Of a stretch of 16,569 bases of DNA, positions 1-7,831 are shown piece after piece. Position numbers and translations under genes: made by a program. The notes beneath the pieces were generated by a model. The model was not told the DNA's origin, searched no databases, and saw nothing but the letters and a program-made list of their open reading frames with translations. Where the stretch lies: assembly GCA_030740295.1 (NCBI GenBank), contig JASLXP010000515.1, forward strand, positions 1 through 16,569, given 5' to 3'. Source of the stretch: Planctomycetota bacterium (GTDB lineage Bacteria; Planctomycetota; PUPC01; JACPCR01). The stretch's first letter is position 1. The number at the start of each line of letters is the position of its first letter.

Positions 1-1568
1 TGATGATCGTTCTCCGGCACTCCAGCCCAAATCTCCCACCCGAACTCGACCGGACGCACGTAGCGGATACCAATTTCGATGTCCTGGAATGCCAGGGGCC
101 GGTTTTCGCGTGAGACTTCGACGCGGAGCTTGTAATCGCCGTAAGCGTAAGGCTCGGTCTGAACGAAAGCAGCGAAGAAGTTCATTTTCTCTTGCCCACC
201 TTCAGCGGATGCAAGCACGCGCTCGTCTTGCAGCAGATAGACGGTGGCCTTGTCGAAATCCTTGACCGCGCCCGGTTGGATAAACACCGAAACGGTTTCG
301 CCGCGCGCAAACTGTGTCCGCCCCTGGAGGCCAGACGCCCCGGTCATCACCCTCAAGGCCGGCTGGCGGTTGCTTCGAGCGAGAGGCAGACGTGGAAAGC
401 TCTCGATCTTCTTGCCCACGTAATGAGCCAACCGCCACACGTCTCGGAGTTGGGCGTCGTGCGTGCCATTCATCCACTGGCTGTACATCACCAGGCCACT
501 CCATGGCATGTCCGGTCGGAAGTTCAGCAGCCAGCTCGCCGCGCCGCGCTGGCCATCTTTGGTTTTATATTCGGCGAGGGTTAACGAGACTTCCTTCGCG
601 TTGAAGCCGGTCATGCTTTGGCCATGGCCTTCCATGCCCCACGCCTTGCCCTGTTCGGTGAGTGCCACAGGCGGATGGAATCCCCAGAAGGGTTGGGCCC
701 AGCCCCAATTCAACCCCATCGTAGAAAGCGCAGGCTCAGCACTCTTCGCGGGTTCGGCCCGCACGGGGATAAAGTAATAGAAGGGCGGATCACCAATCCA
801 GACCACGCGCCCGCCGGATTGCATGTATCGATACCAGGTCGCCCGCTTGCCTTTCGCATCGTTGATGGATGCCGGGGCCATTCCCATTGGCATGACGACC
901 ACGCTGCCGTAAGCGCCATCCTCGATTTCCTGCCGCATCCAGACCCAGAGCGCCTCGGCGTTGAGAATGGAGAATCCGTTTCGTTCCAGCCATCGGATCG
1001 GGCGATCCATGTGAACGTTTTTGTTGAACTGAATCCGCTCATCGAAAAAGACAGCCTTGTCGGTCATGCCGTTGAGGCCTTTGGCATCCACGACTGCACG
1101 CGCTGGTTCATCAGGCAGCGGACGCTGCGGAGAGATCGTCTCGAACCCGAACGTCACCAGATCATGTTCGCGACGTTTCCACGCCTTGTGCTGTGCCTCA
1201 CTCGCCGGGAGCAACTGAATTGCCTTGATGTTCGCCTCGCCTAAAACGCCGACCCGGCATTCCGCCGGTCCGCCCGGCCACTTCACCAGCAGACCGTAGG
1301 GCCCGCCCTTCCTGGAGAGTGGCATCTCCCGTTCAGATTCGCCAACGGCAAGAAGGAGTCGCCCCCTTCCGGCCGCATCGGCTGTCAGTTCGTAAAGACC
1401 GACCGCCAGTTGAACTGCCCTCTTTACTTCCTCCGGCTCGGCGGATTCAGCCTTAGATTTCAGATTCAGATTGGCAGTAGGTTCCGGCCAGAGCGATTCG
1501 GGAGTCTCTTCTCCGCACACACACAGCGCGCCGGTGAACATGACCAGGACAGACATCATTTTCATCAT
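1..1568 (-). CDS. Large exported protein with GATase-like and Ig-like regions, 3' end missing
   Basis: One frame stays open on the minus strand from the ATG ending at 1568 to the left edge of the window (522 complete codons), so the C-terminus is missing. Four Met codons lie within the first five residues; the outermost has a purine-rich GGAGCGGAG stretch just upstream. The N-terminus (about residues 1-20, hydrophobic LVMFTGALCV) looks like a Sec signal peptide. About residues 150-390 resemble the glutamine-amidotransferase/ThuA-like fold seen as an accessory domain in large bacterial glycosidases: strand VVVMPMG at 223-229, then YMQSGGRVVWIGD at 248-260. Residues about 400-505 look like an Ig-type beta domain. 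I see no catalytic motif and cannot assign a reaction. It lies on the same strand as the NosR-like gene, 141 bp downstream of it. A role at the cell surface in glycan use is inferred from context only. Confidence 0.85.
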   Translation of the reverse strand, partial: MMKMMSVLVMFTGALCVCGEETPESLWPEPTANLNLKSKAESAEPEEVKRAVQLAVGLYELTADAAGRGRLLLAVGESEREMPLSRKGGPYGLLVKWPGGPAECRVGVLGEANIKAIQLLPASEAQHKAWKRREHDLVTFGFETISPQRPLPDEPARAVVDAKGLNGMTDKAVFFDERIQFNKNVHMDRPIRWLERNGFSILNAEALWVWMRQEIEDGAYGSVVVMPMGMAPASINDAKGKRATWYRYMQSGGRVVWIGDPPFYYFIPVRAEPAKSAEPALSTMGLNWGWAQPFWGFHPPVALTEQGKAWGMEGHGQSMTGFNAKEVSLTLAEYKTKDGQRGAASWLLNFRPDMPWSGLVMYSQWMNGTHDAQLRDVWRLAHYVGKKIESFPRLPLARSNRQPALRVMTGASGLQGRTQFARGETVSVFIQPGAVKDFDKATVYLLQDERVLASAEGGQEKMNFFAAFVQTEPYAYGDYKLRVEVSRENRPLAFQDIEIGIRYVRPVEFGWEIWAGVPENDH

Positions 1569-1611
1569 CGCTCCGCTCCATGGGGAAGTACCGGGTAGTG
1601 TGGCGAGGCCA

Positions 1612-1627
1612 TCAAGAGACCTCTTGA
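1612..1627. promoter_or_regulatory. Perfect 7-bp-arm palindrome upstream of the exported-protein gene
   Basis: TCAAGAG-AC-CTCTTGA is a perfect inverted repeat with a 2-bp centre, 43 bp upstream of the ATG at 1568. On the minus strand it follows directly after a TGGTATATC stretch (about 1632-1640) that resembles an extended -10 element, so the palindrome would cover the transcription start. No convincing -35 is visible. It may be an operator; no T-run follows, so it is not an obvious terminator. The remaining bases of this 141-bp gap hold nothing else I recognise. Confidence 0.3.
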
Positions 1628-1709
1628 GTACGATATACCATCGGTAATAGGATGTCTCCGGAATCAGGGCTGCCCGGCCTGGACAACTGGAACACCCAGT
1701 ACGACTGAG

Positions 1710-3440
1710 TCAGAAGATCTCAATTACCCTCAGCCCCAGAGCGAAAATCGTGATCGACAGTGCCAGCCAGTCACGGCGACACCAGCGGTCGCTTCTGGAG
1801 TTGAATCTCAGATAGCCGATCAGCGTGCCGGTGGGGCAGCCGAATCGGCAGTATGCCATCGGAAGGAAGAGCGACGCGGCAAGACCAGCGACCGCGACCG
1901 TGATCGTTGCCCAGCCTGCGATCCAGAAAACCCACGCATCGAATGGCTCAATATCCACCAGGCTGAAAGTGAGCGAGGTCATCGCCACCATTACGGACAA
2001 GGTAAGCAATGCGGGCGGCAGCAGGGACAGCAGATGGGCCACATTTCCCGGGAGATGAATACGCCAGGGCAGACGATTCCTCAGCAGTTGCTGCGCCGCG
2101 CCATGCGGGCAGAGATGGCTGCAGTAAATGTTGTTGCGGCTGGTAAGGGGAACGGCGAACGCGGCGAGCGTCAGCATGAAGAGCCCACTTGCTGAACGCC
2201 ATGGAACGCCGCTCTTAGCCCACCCGGCCAGCATGGCTTGAGAAACCATGTCCCCATTGATGAGGCCCAGGTAACCGATCACACAGCACAGGAATACAAT
2301 CCTGAGCAGCCTGTTCCCTCGCAGCGAAGTCAATCCGATGACCATGCCGATGAAGATGATGACAGCCGTGCCGACATCGCGCAGTTTGAATGGCAGAGCG
2401 TTCTTCCGCGCGGCCGGTGACTGCAAAGATTCTGAAAACTCAGTCGCGGCCTTGACCAGTCCGTCTGCCACTGCAAGACTGGTCATGGTGGCGCCTGAAA
2501 CGCCTTCCACCTCTGCTTCCTTCACGTCGAGCTCTGCAAGTTCTTTCAGACGCATGCCGTTGAAGAGAGTCAGAAAGTGATCGTCCTTACGAACGTAGCT
2601 CACGTATTCTCTGTTGTCATAGCTCGCAGCGAGGACAAGCCCGATGACTTGGCCATTGGGATTGAAACCAATCCAGGTATCAGTAGGTCCCTGGTAACCG
2701 ACGATGTTGTCGGCGGCGGGAGAGGTGCGAACGAATGTGCCGATTTCCGCGCCCTGTTTGTCTATCACATGCCACTGCAGGCTGTGTTTCCGATCCTGCG
2801 CCATGCTTGCCGCGTCCGGAAAAACCTTCTGTGCCCCTTCCAGCTTCAGGGGCTCAGGAAAACGGAGGGATGGTTTGGCTCCTCCGAGACGGTGAATGAT
2901 GGATTCATGGATTGCCAGGCTGGTCAGCGTCGCGCCTGAAACAGCATCCACCTTGTGGCCGCGGGCGGTTCCATCCCATGTCTTCCCGACAAATGACTTC
3001 AGGAACGATTGTCCCTTCACTTCAGCCAAGTGCTCTCTGGTGTCGCCGCTTGAGAGTATTTCGAGTCCCACGATGCGATCGTCATTGCCGAAAGCGATCA
3101 GCACATTGGTAGGGCCCGAAAAGCCAACGATGTGCGCGCTCTCGGGTGACGTTTGCAGGATGTGACCCAATCGCTTCTCTTTGGCGTCAAGCACAACCCA
3201 GACGCCGGCCTTCGCTGCACGCGTGTGTTGTCCTTCGGGGAAGAACCTTTGAGTTTTTGCGAGAGGGATTGCTTTGGCCGAGGCAGAATTCCTGAGCTGA
3301 GCGAATCTGTGCTGGCTGTTTATCAGGAGGATGATGCCCGCAAACAGGCCAACGCGGGCAACATGAAGCGCAAGATGCTTCGACGTGATCGACCGTGACG
3401 CTCTACCGCTTTGAATGACATGCAACGGGTCTCGGGTCAT
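1710..3440 (-). CDS. NosR-like membrane flavoprotein: two FMN-binding domains and CxxxCP iron-sulfur motifs
   Basis: The protein has 576 residues. One membrane segment (about 27-42) anchors two tandem FMN-binding domains. Each carries an ApbE-type flavinylation motif: D165-A-V-S-G-A-T171 and E312-G-V-S-G-A-T318. About six hydrophobic segments follow (about 356-374, 379-397, 416-432, 468-490, 503-527, 557-573), with C440-x3-C444-P and C531-x3-C535-P beside them, as in the membrane iron-sulfur part of NosR/NapH-type proteins. In the known families such proteins pass electrons between the membrane and extracytoplasmic flavin. Unlike NosR, this one ends without a C-terminal 2[4Fe-4S] ferredoxin domain and has two FMN domains instead of one. 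Its ATG comes 5 bp after the stop of the upstream FAD oxidoreductase gene, and its ribosome-binding GGAG lies in that gene's last codons, so translational coupling is likely. The electron donor is unknown. Confidence 0.88.
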   Translation of the reverse strand: MTRDPLHVIQSGRASRSITSKHLALHVARVGLFAGIILLINSQHRFAQLRNSASAKAIPLAKTQRFFPEGQHTRAAKAGVWVVLDAKEKRLGHILQTSPESAHIVGFSGPTNVLIAFGNDDRIVGLEILSSGDTREHLAEVKGQSFLKSFVGKTWDGTARGHKVDAVSGATLTSLAIHESIIHRLGGAKPSLRFPEPLKLEGAQKVFPDAASMAQDRKHSLQWHVIDKQGAEIGTFVRTSPAADNIVGYQGPTDTWIGFNPNGQVIGLVLAASYDNREYVSYVRKDDHFLTLFNGMRLKELAELDVKEAEVEGVSGATMTSLAVADGLVKAATEFSESLQSPAARKNALPFKLRDVGTAVIIFIGMVIGLTSLRGNRLLRIVFLCCVIGYLGLINGDMVSQAMLAGWAKSGVPWRSASGLFMLTLAAFAVPLTSRNNIYCSHLCPHGAAQQLLRNRLPWRIHLPGNVAHLLSLLPPALLTLSVMVAMTSLTFSLVDIEPFDAWVFWIAGWATITVAVAGLAASLFLPMAYCRFGCPTGTLIGYLRFNSRSDRWCRRDWLALSITIFALGLRVIEIF

Positions 3441-3445
3441 CCCAA

Positions 3446-5725
3446 TTACTCCACAGGCATCACCTGCACCGCGTCCGCGTGTACGTAGCCGCCGGCACCT
3501 TTCGTCGACACTGTCACGGCGCCCGTTTGTCCCTTCTTCATCTCGAACTTGCCGAGTGAAAAAAAGCCGAATTTCAACGGCGCCGGCTTGCTCATATTTA
3601 CCTTCTGCTCTTTTTCCATTTCTCCGATCTCCAGTTTCACCGGAACTTGTGTTCCGCGATTTTTGTGAGGGGACCAGGCGATTCGGATATCGAATCTGCC
3701 CTCGGAGGGGGCCTGAAATTCGAATCGGACACTCGAATTACTATCCCCGGGGGAGTAAAGGTAATTCCATCCTATGTAGCCCTTGAGCCCCGTGCCGGCC
3801 GTCCAGCGTCCCTTCCTCTTTGCCTGACGATCATCAATGATCAGGCCGGGGAGTTTCTTGGGATCGACGCCTATGGCTGGCTCCTTTGCCACAGGGATGG
3901 GAGGTACTTTTTCCGGTAAGACGATTTCATCCTTCACGGTCTTGCGCCGGGCCAGGCCGGGCAGCTTTAACAACTCGTCGAGTTCTTTGAGGTGTGTTTC
4001 ATAGACCGCGCGGGGATAGCAATCATGCAGGGCGCAGATGCTTGCGGCCTTGCCGACCACCTCGCCCATCATGCCGCAAGTCTTCATGACTCTGACCGTT
4101 CCCAGCGCCTCATGTGTCACGCTGATGCAGCGCCCGGCCATGAAAAGGTTCTCGATATTGCGCGAGTAAAAACACCGATAAGGAACGGGATAACCGTAGG
4201 CTCGATCTACTCGGCGATCGTGCTTTGCTATCGAGATGAAGGGATTGTCTGGATATTTCTTTGCGTATTGTTTTTTCGGATAGTGCAGGTCGATCGACCA
4301 GGTGCTCGGTACGCTGCCGTCCGGGAATTGCCTCCTGGTAACGATGTCGTCCTGGGACAGCACCACGTCCCCCAACAGTCGTCGTGATTCACGGGGGCCG
4401 CCAATGTAGGCTATCCAGGTCAGGTAGGCGTTCTTGTGCTTGGCCGCTCCGTCGCGATTCTTCATGGCGTTGAACGATCCGTAGACCGCTCGCAGATTCC
4501 AGTCGCGAATCTCTTCCGCCCCTTTGATTGGATCTTTATCGAATCCGCTCTCCCAGAACCACTGCCCGTGATGGGCACGCGGATAAGGAAAATCCTTCAT
4601 GTATAAATTGAGAGCCCAGGGCGTGTCCGGGAAAGCGACTTCCTCTTCCGCCTCGCCCCAGGCCCACATGTTGCTCATGCCCATCCGGCCTTTCGGTGTC
4701 ATCTCCCAATCCGCGCCGGCCAGAAAGCCGATCGTCCCGTGCCCCGTGCAGTCGACATAGTTCCGCCCGATGAACTTCTTGTGCTCGCTGGTGCGAGTAT
4801 CGAACGCGTAGACCCCAGTGACCCTGTTGCTGTTGGTATCGACTTTGAACGCGTGATGGTTCAGGAACAGGTCGATGTTCTTCTCGGCGCGGACAATCGA
4901 TTCTTTCTTAGCGTCACCGAACTCTTTGTACGTGCCCGGCGATTTCCTCGCCCGGTCACAGAACTCGCCAATAATCTCACCGATGCGCGGATACCGGCCC
5001 CGCCGGATGAGGCCCTGCGACCACACACGTACCTCGCTCGAGCCATTGCCGCCCAGCACGCCGCGATTCTGAATCAGTGCCACCTTGCATCCCATGCGAG
5101 CCGCTGAAAGGGCGGCCCCTATGCCGGAATAGCCGCCTCCGATGACCACCAGGTCGTAACCGGATTTCTCAGCAGGTTGGGCCGAAAGCCCGAGCAGCTT
5201 TCTCCGCCATGCCGGGAGAATGGTTGAATCATTTGGGGGCGTGTCGCCCGCCTTCGAAAAGAAAATCGCGTCGCAGCGGCCATCAAAGCCGGTGAGGTCA
5301 TGCAGAGCGAGGGTTGCCTTCTTTTCTGTAATAGGAACGGTACCGCCACCCTGCCAGAACCATTTGGCGCCTTTCGTTCCGAATGTCTCTTCAAGGGGCT
5401 GACCGTTTACCAGGATCTGAAAACTCCCGGGCTGGCCCGGCATATTCCAGCGTGCGACCCAGTCAAGGGCGCGGACAAATACTCGATACTCACCGGTCTC
5501 AGGAAACTCGACTTCGGCCGTCGCATCTTTGACCGGACGTCCCAACCCGTGCGCGAGCAGATAAGGCGATCCCATGATCTCGATGAACTGCGTATCGAGC
5601 TTCCAGCCGCCGCGGTTGGCGAAGCTTTCGGCTTCGACGAGGAGCTCCTGGGCGTGGAGGAACGAGATGGAAGAATGGATAAGGAGAGAGCAGAGGACAG
5701 TTTTCATGATGATCTTGATAGTCAT
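3446..5725 (-). CDS. Exported FAD-dependent oxidoreductase with sugar-binding-like N-domain and golvesin/xanthan-lyase-like C-domain
   Basis: The protein has 759 residues. Residues 1-25 form a Sec-type signal peptide ending LHA before QE, with no twin Arg. Residues about 28-160 form a beta-sandwich-like module (VEAESF, FPETGEYRVFVRALDW) resembling carbohydrate-binding domains. The FAD domain (FAD_oxidored type) starts at 190 with the dinucleotide motif G196-G-G198-Y-S-G201; other typical stretches are VDCTGHGTIG (324-333) and NLFMAGRCISVTHEALGTVR (526-545), near the flavin in this family. Residues about 627-757 match the golvesin/xanthan-lyase carbohydrate-binding-like domain (IIDD, GRW, GYIGWNY, GGYVHADAVQVMP). 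Homologues are often labelled xanthan lyase, but the core is a flavin oxidoreductase; its substrate is unknown, perhaps a sugar or glycan. M7 (MKTVLCSLL) is an alternative start giving a more classical signal peptide. The NosR-like gene follows 5 bp downstream. Confidence 0.88.
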   Translation of the reverse strand: MTIKIIMKTVLCSLLIHSSISFLHAQELLVEAESFANRGGWKLDTQFIEIMGSPYLLAHGLGRPVKDATAEVEFPETGEYRVFVRALDWVARWNMPGQPGSFQILVNGQPLEETFGTKGAKWFWQGGGTVPITEKKATLALHDLTGFDGRCDAIFFSKAGDTPPNDSTILPAWRRKLLGLSAQPAEKSGYDLVVIGGGYSGIGAALSAARMGCKVALIQNRGVLGGNGSSEVRVWSQGLIRRGRYPRIGEIIGEFCDRARKSPGTYKEFGDAKKESIVRAEKNIDLFLNHHAFKVDTNSNRVTGVYAFDTRTSEHKKFIGRNYVDCTGHGTIGFLAGADWEMTPKGRMGMSNMWAWGEAEEEVAFPDTPWALNLYMKDFPYPRAHHGQWFWESGFDKDPIKGAEEIRDWNLRAVYGSFNAMKNRDGAAKHKNAYLTWIAYIGGPRESRRLLGDVVLSQDDIVTRRQFPDGSVPSTWSIDLHYPKKQYAKKYPDNPFISIAKHDRRVDRAYGYPVPYRCFYSRNIENLFMAGRCISVTHEALGTVRVMKTCGMMGEVVGKAASICALHDCYPRAVYETHLKELDELLKLPGLARRKTVKDEIVLPEKVPPIPVAKEPAIGVDPKKLPGLIIDDRQAKRKGRWTAGTGLKGYIGWNYLYSPGDSNSSVRFEFQAPSEGRFDIRIAWSPHKNRGTQVPVKLEIGEMEKEQKVNMSKPAPLKFGFFSLGKFEMKKGQTGAVTVSTKGAGGYVHADAVQVMPVE

Positions 5726-5747
5726 TGGATTCTCTTGAACGAGGTGC

Positions 5748-5885
5748 CGGAGTTGGGGGTAACGTCTTCATTCAGGCGGGTAATACCCGGGCTGATGGCT
5801 ACTCCACAAGAACCCGGCTAAAGCCGTTACCCCAACCCCGGCAGTCGTTACTCCAACTCCCGCAGTCTCCGGCAGTCGTTACTCC
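5748..5885. repeat. Intergenic repeat block: imperfect inverted repeat plus 17-bp direct repeat
   Basis: The 171-bp gap between the dehydratase and the FAD oxidoreductase contains CCGGAGTTGGGGGTAACG (5748-5765), whose near reverse complement CCGTTACCCCAACCCCGG lies at 5823-5840. A small palindrome CGGCT-AA-AGCCG sits inside at 5816-5827. The 17-mer CCGGCAGTCGTTACTCC occurs twice, at 5838-5854 and 5869-5885, 31 bp apart. This looks like a dispersed intergenic palindromic element; folded RNA could also weaken read-through between the two genes. I cannot see other copies in this window. Confidence 0.55.
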
Positions 5886-5896
5886 GGCTTCCCACA

Positions 5897-7075
5897 TTAC
5901 CAATCGCCCACCGCGCCGTCAGTGTAGAATGAGCGTTGCAGGATCTCCTGCTCGAACGGATGCTTCCGAACTTCATCCTCATCGATTTCGATGCCGAGGC
6001 CGGGCTTCTGATTCGGGCGCACAATGCGGCCCACTTTCTCAACGGTGAACCCTTCGCTGACGACGTCCTTGCGCCAGGGCACATCTTCGTGCACCGATTC
6101 GCAGATGATGTAGGACGGCGTGGCGAATCCGAACTCGAGTGACGCTGCCGTACTGACCGGCCCCTGCGGATTGTGTGGTGCCATGGCCAGCCGATACGCC
6201 TCGGCCATGGCAGCGATGCGACGGGCTTCGCTGATGCCTCCGCAGTGGGTGAGGTCGGGCTGGATGACGCTGCACGCGTGCCTCTCGACGAGTTCCTTGA
6301 ACGCATGCTGGCTGACGAGACGCTCGCCTGTTGCGATGGGCGTCGAGACAGCGCGCTGGATCCGTGCGATGTCTTCCATGCTTTCCGGCCAGCAGGGCTC
6401 TTCAAAAAAGTAAAGGCCATACGGCTCGAGCGCGGTGGCGAATCGCAGCCCCATGGCGGGGGATGGGCGGGCGTGGCAATCAACCATAATGTCGATGTCC
6501 TCACCGACCGCGTCGCGCATGGCAATGACGCAAGCTTCCGCATAACGGACGGGCCGGAGTCCCTCGATGGGCATGGTTTCCGGTACCGCCATGGATTTGA
6601 AAGCGGTGAAGCCCTCTTCGACCATTCCCTGCGCCATTTCGGCGAAGCGTTCCGCATCGGCTGGTGAGGTCTCGTAGAAATCTTCCATCTTGCCGCCGCC
6701 CAAGTGACAGTAGGTTCGTACGTAATCTCTGACTGGGCCGCCGAGAAGTTTGTGTACCGGCACGCCGTGAATCTTGCCCACGATGTCCCAGAGCGCGATG
6801 TCGATGCCGCTGATGGCTGTGCTGCGCACCACACCGTTGCCGTGCCAGAAATGCTGCCGATACATCATCTGCCAGAGGTATTCGATACGGGTCGGATCTT
6901 CGCCTATCAGCAATTGGGAGATATCTTCAACCGCGCCCACCACGCTCCGTGTATGCCATTCGAGCGTGGCCTCGCCCCAACCGAACAGCCCGGGCTCATC
7001 GGTCAGAACCTTCACGAAAATCCAGTTCCGCATTCGTGCGTGACAGACGAGCGTTTCGATGGCGGTAATTTTCAC
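5897..7075 (-). CDS. Mandelate racemase/muconate lactonizing family sugar-acid dehydratase, DgoD (galactonate dehydratase)-like
   Basis: The protein has 392 residues from the GTG at 7075, a normal length for this enolase-superfamily group. An N-terminal capping domain (about 1-120) precedes the barrel. Mg ligands are D199 (VDCHAR), E225 (FFEEP) and E251 (TGER). H201, two residues after D199, and H301 (APHNPQGP) correspond to the catalytic histidine pair of E. coli galactonate dehydratase. The expected reaction is removal of water from an aldonate or related acid sugar to give a 2-keto-3-deoxy acid in the cytoplasm; the exact substrate cannot be read from sequence. The frame stays open up to an ATG at 7186, but the extra 37 residues resemble no family sequence and would overlap the divergent gene at 7162. 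The GTG has a GGAAAGGA ribosome-binding site 10 nt upstream and begins the conserved first strand (VKITAIET). Confidence 0.9.
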   Translation of the reverse strand: MKITAIETLVCHARMRNWIFVKVLTDEPGLFGWGEATLEWHTRSVVGAVEDISQLLIGEDPTRIEYLWQMMYRQHFWHGNGVVRSTAISGIDIALWDIVGKIHGVPVHKLLGGPVRDYVRTYCHLGGGKMEDFYETSPADAERFAEMAQGMVEEGFTAFKSMAVPETMPIEGLRPVRYAEACVIAMRDAVGEDIDIMVDCHARPSPAMGLRFATALEPYGLYFFEEPCWPESMEDIARIQRAVSTPIATGERLVSQHAFKELVERHACSVIQPDLTHCGGISEARRIAAMAEAYRLAMAPHNPQGPVSTAASLEFGFATPSYIICESVHEDVPWRKDVVSEGFTVEKVGRIVRPNQKPGLGIEIDEDEVRKHPFEQEILQRSFYTDGAVGDW

Positions 7076-7161
7076 TGTCGTTTTATCCTTTCCTTCAATG
7101 ATGATAAAAGGTACGGAATCAGGATTCAGCCAATATACATAATTCAGGAGTAAACCGACGA
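7076..7161. promoter_or_regulatory. Divergent promoter region between dehydratase and TPR genes
   Basis: These 86 bp separate two divergent starts and must hold the control signals for both. Visible are a ribosome-binding GGAAAGGA on the minus strand (7086-7093) for the GTG at 7075, an AGGAG on the plus strand (7146-7150) for the ATG at 7162, an AT-rich stretch AATATACATAAT (7132-7143) with -10-like hexamers for the plus gene, and a 12-bp palindrome GAATC-AG-GATTC at 7116-7127 that could bind a regulator acting on both sides. No clear -35 is seen on either strand. Confidence 0.45.
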
Positions 7162-7722
7162 ATGATTGCACAAACCGAGTTCGCACGAAGATTCGTAACC
7201 GCCGGCTGCTTCCTCACAACCGCGATGTTTTCCATTGGCCTTTCCATTTCGGCCGAGCTGGAGCCGACCAGAGAGTTCCTCCTTTTCGAAAACGGCGAAC
7301 TGATCAAGGAGAGCACCGGCCGGCTTAGCAGCATCTTCAGCCGAAAAGCAAAACTCCGGCTGGCCATCGAGCGCATGGAAACGCTGATCGAGCAATACCC
7401 TGACAGCCCCCATCGCAGTGAGGCCGCCTATCTCATTGCGGAGTCATACAACTCGCTCCGGGAGTACAAGACGGCGGCAGAGAATTTTTTGCAGTGCTAT
7501 GAATTCGACAAAGAGACCGACCGCGATGCGCTTTACAGGGCCGCCGAGATCACGGACAAGAAACTGAAGAACCAGTCCAAGGCTTACGAACTCTACGAAC
7601 GGGTGGTAAAACACAGCCCGCACGAAAAAGACAGGGCGAAGGCATCCAAGCGGATGGACAAGCTGTTGGAATCGGGCTTCGGCAGCAAACCTGCGCCAAA
7701 GGAAAAGAAAACGGAAGAGTAG
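7162..7722 (+). CDS. Exported TPR-repeat protein, BamD/YbgF-like fold
   Basis: The protein has 186 residues. The N-terminus has RR at 9-10 and a hydrophobic stretch at about 11-30 ending LSISA before ELEP, consistent with a Sec signal peptide. The rest is helical with about three tetratricopeptide repeats: [20 protein letters not shown] (68-87), the next around [17 protein letters not shown] (101-117), and a third around [20 protein letters not shown] (140-159). The Y-P-D-S-P spacing is typical of BamD, CpoB/YbgF and related periplasmic TPR proteins. The tail (about 173-186) is rich in Lys, Glu and Pro. No lipobox Cys is placed as BamD would require, so it is not called bamD. AGGAG lies 11 nt before the ATG. 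It probably acts as a protein-binding scaffold in the periplasm; the partner is unknown. Confidence 0.75.
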   Translation: MIAQTEFARRFVTAGCFLTTAMFSIGLSISAELEPTREFLLFENGELIKESTGRLSSIFSRKAKLRLAIERMETLIEQYPDSPHRSEAAYLIAESYNSLREYKTAAENFLQCYEFDKETDRDALYRAAEITDKKLKNQSKAYELYERVVKHSPHEKDRAKASKRMDKLLESGFGSKPAPKEKKTEE

Positions 7723-7831
7723 AAACGTCCGAAAGGACAGACAGGCGGCTCGATTCTCAATCGGCCTCCCGCATTCTGGCCTCCCTTCTAGCCAGTTCAA
7801 ACAACTGCATTTCAGGTTCTGAGACACTCAA

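Noticed and set aside
618..1244. A 208-residue plus-strand frame at the left end
   Set aside because: The minus-strand frame from 1568 to 1 is continuous, has a signal peptide and reads like an ordinary protein; the plus frame is its antisense.
5848..6834. A 328-residue open frame on the minus strand inside the dehydratase gene
   Set aside because: It is rich in Arg, Ser and Pro, overlaps the well-supported dehydratase frame on the same strand, and has no recognisable domain; it is a shadow of a GC-rich gene.
7727..7738. GTCC-GAAA-GGAC hairpin as a terminator after the TPR gene
   Set aside because: The stem is only 4 bp and no T-run follows.
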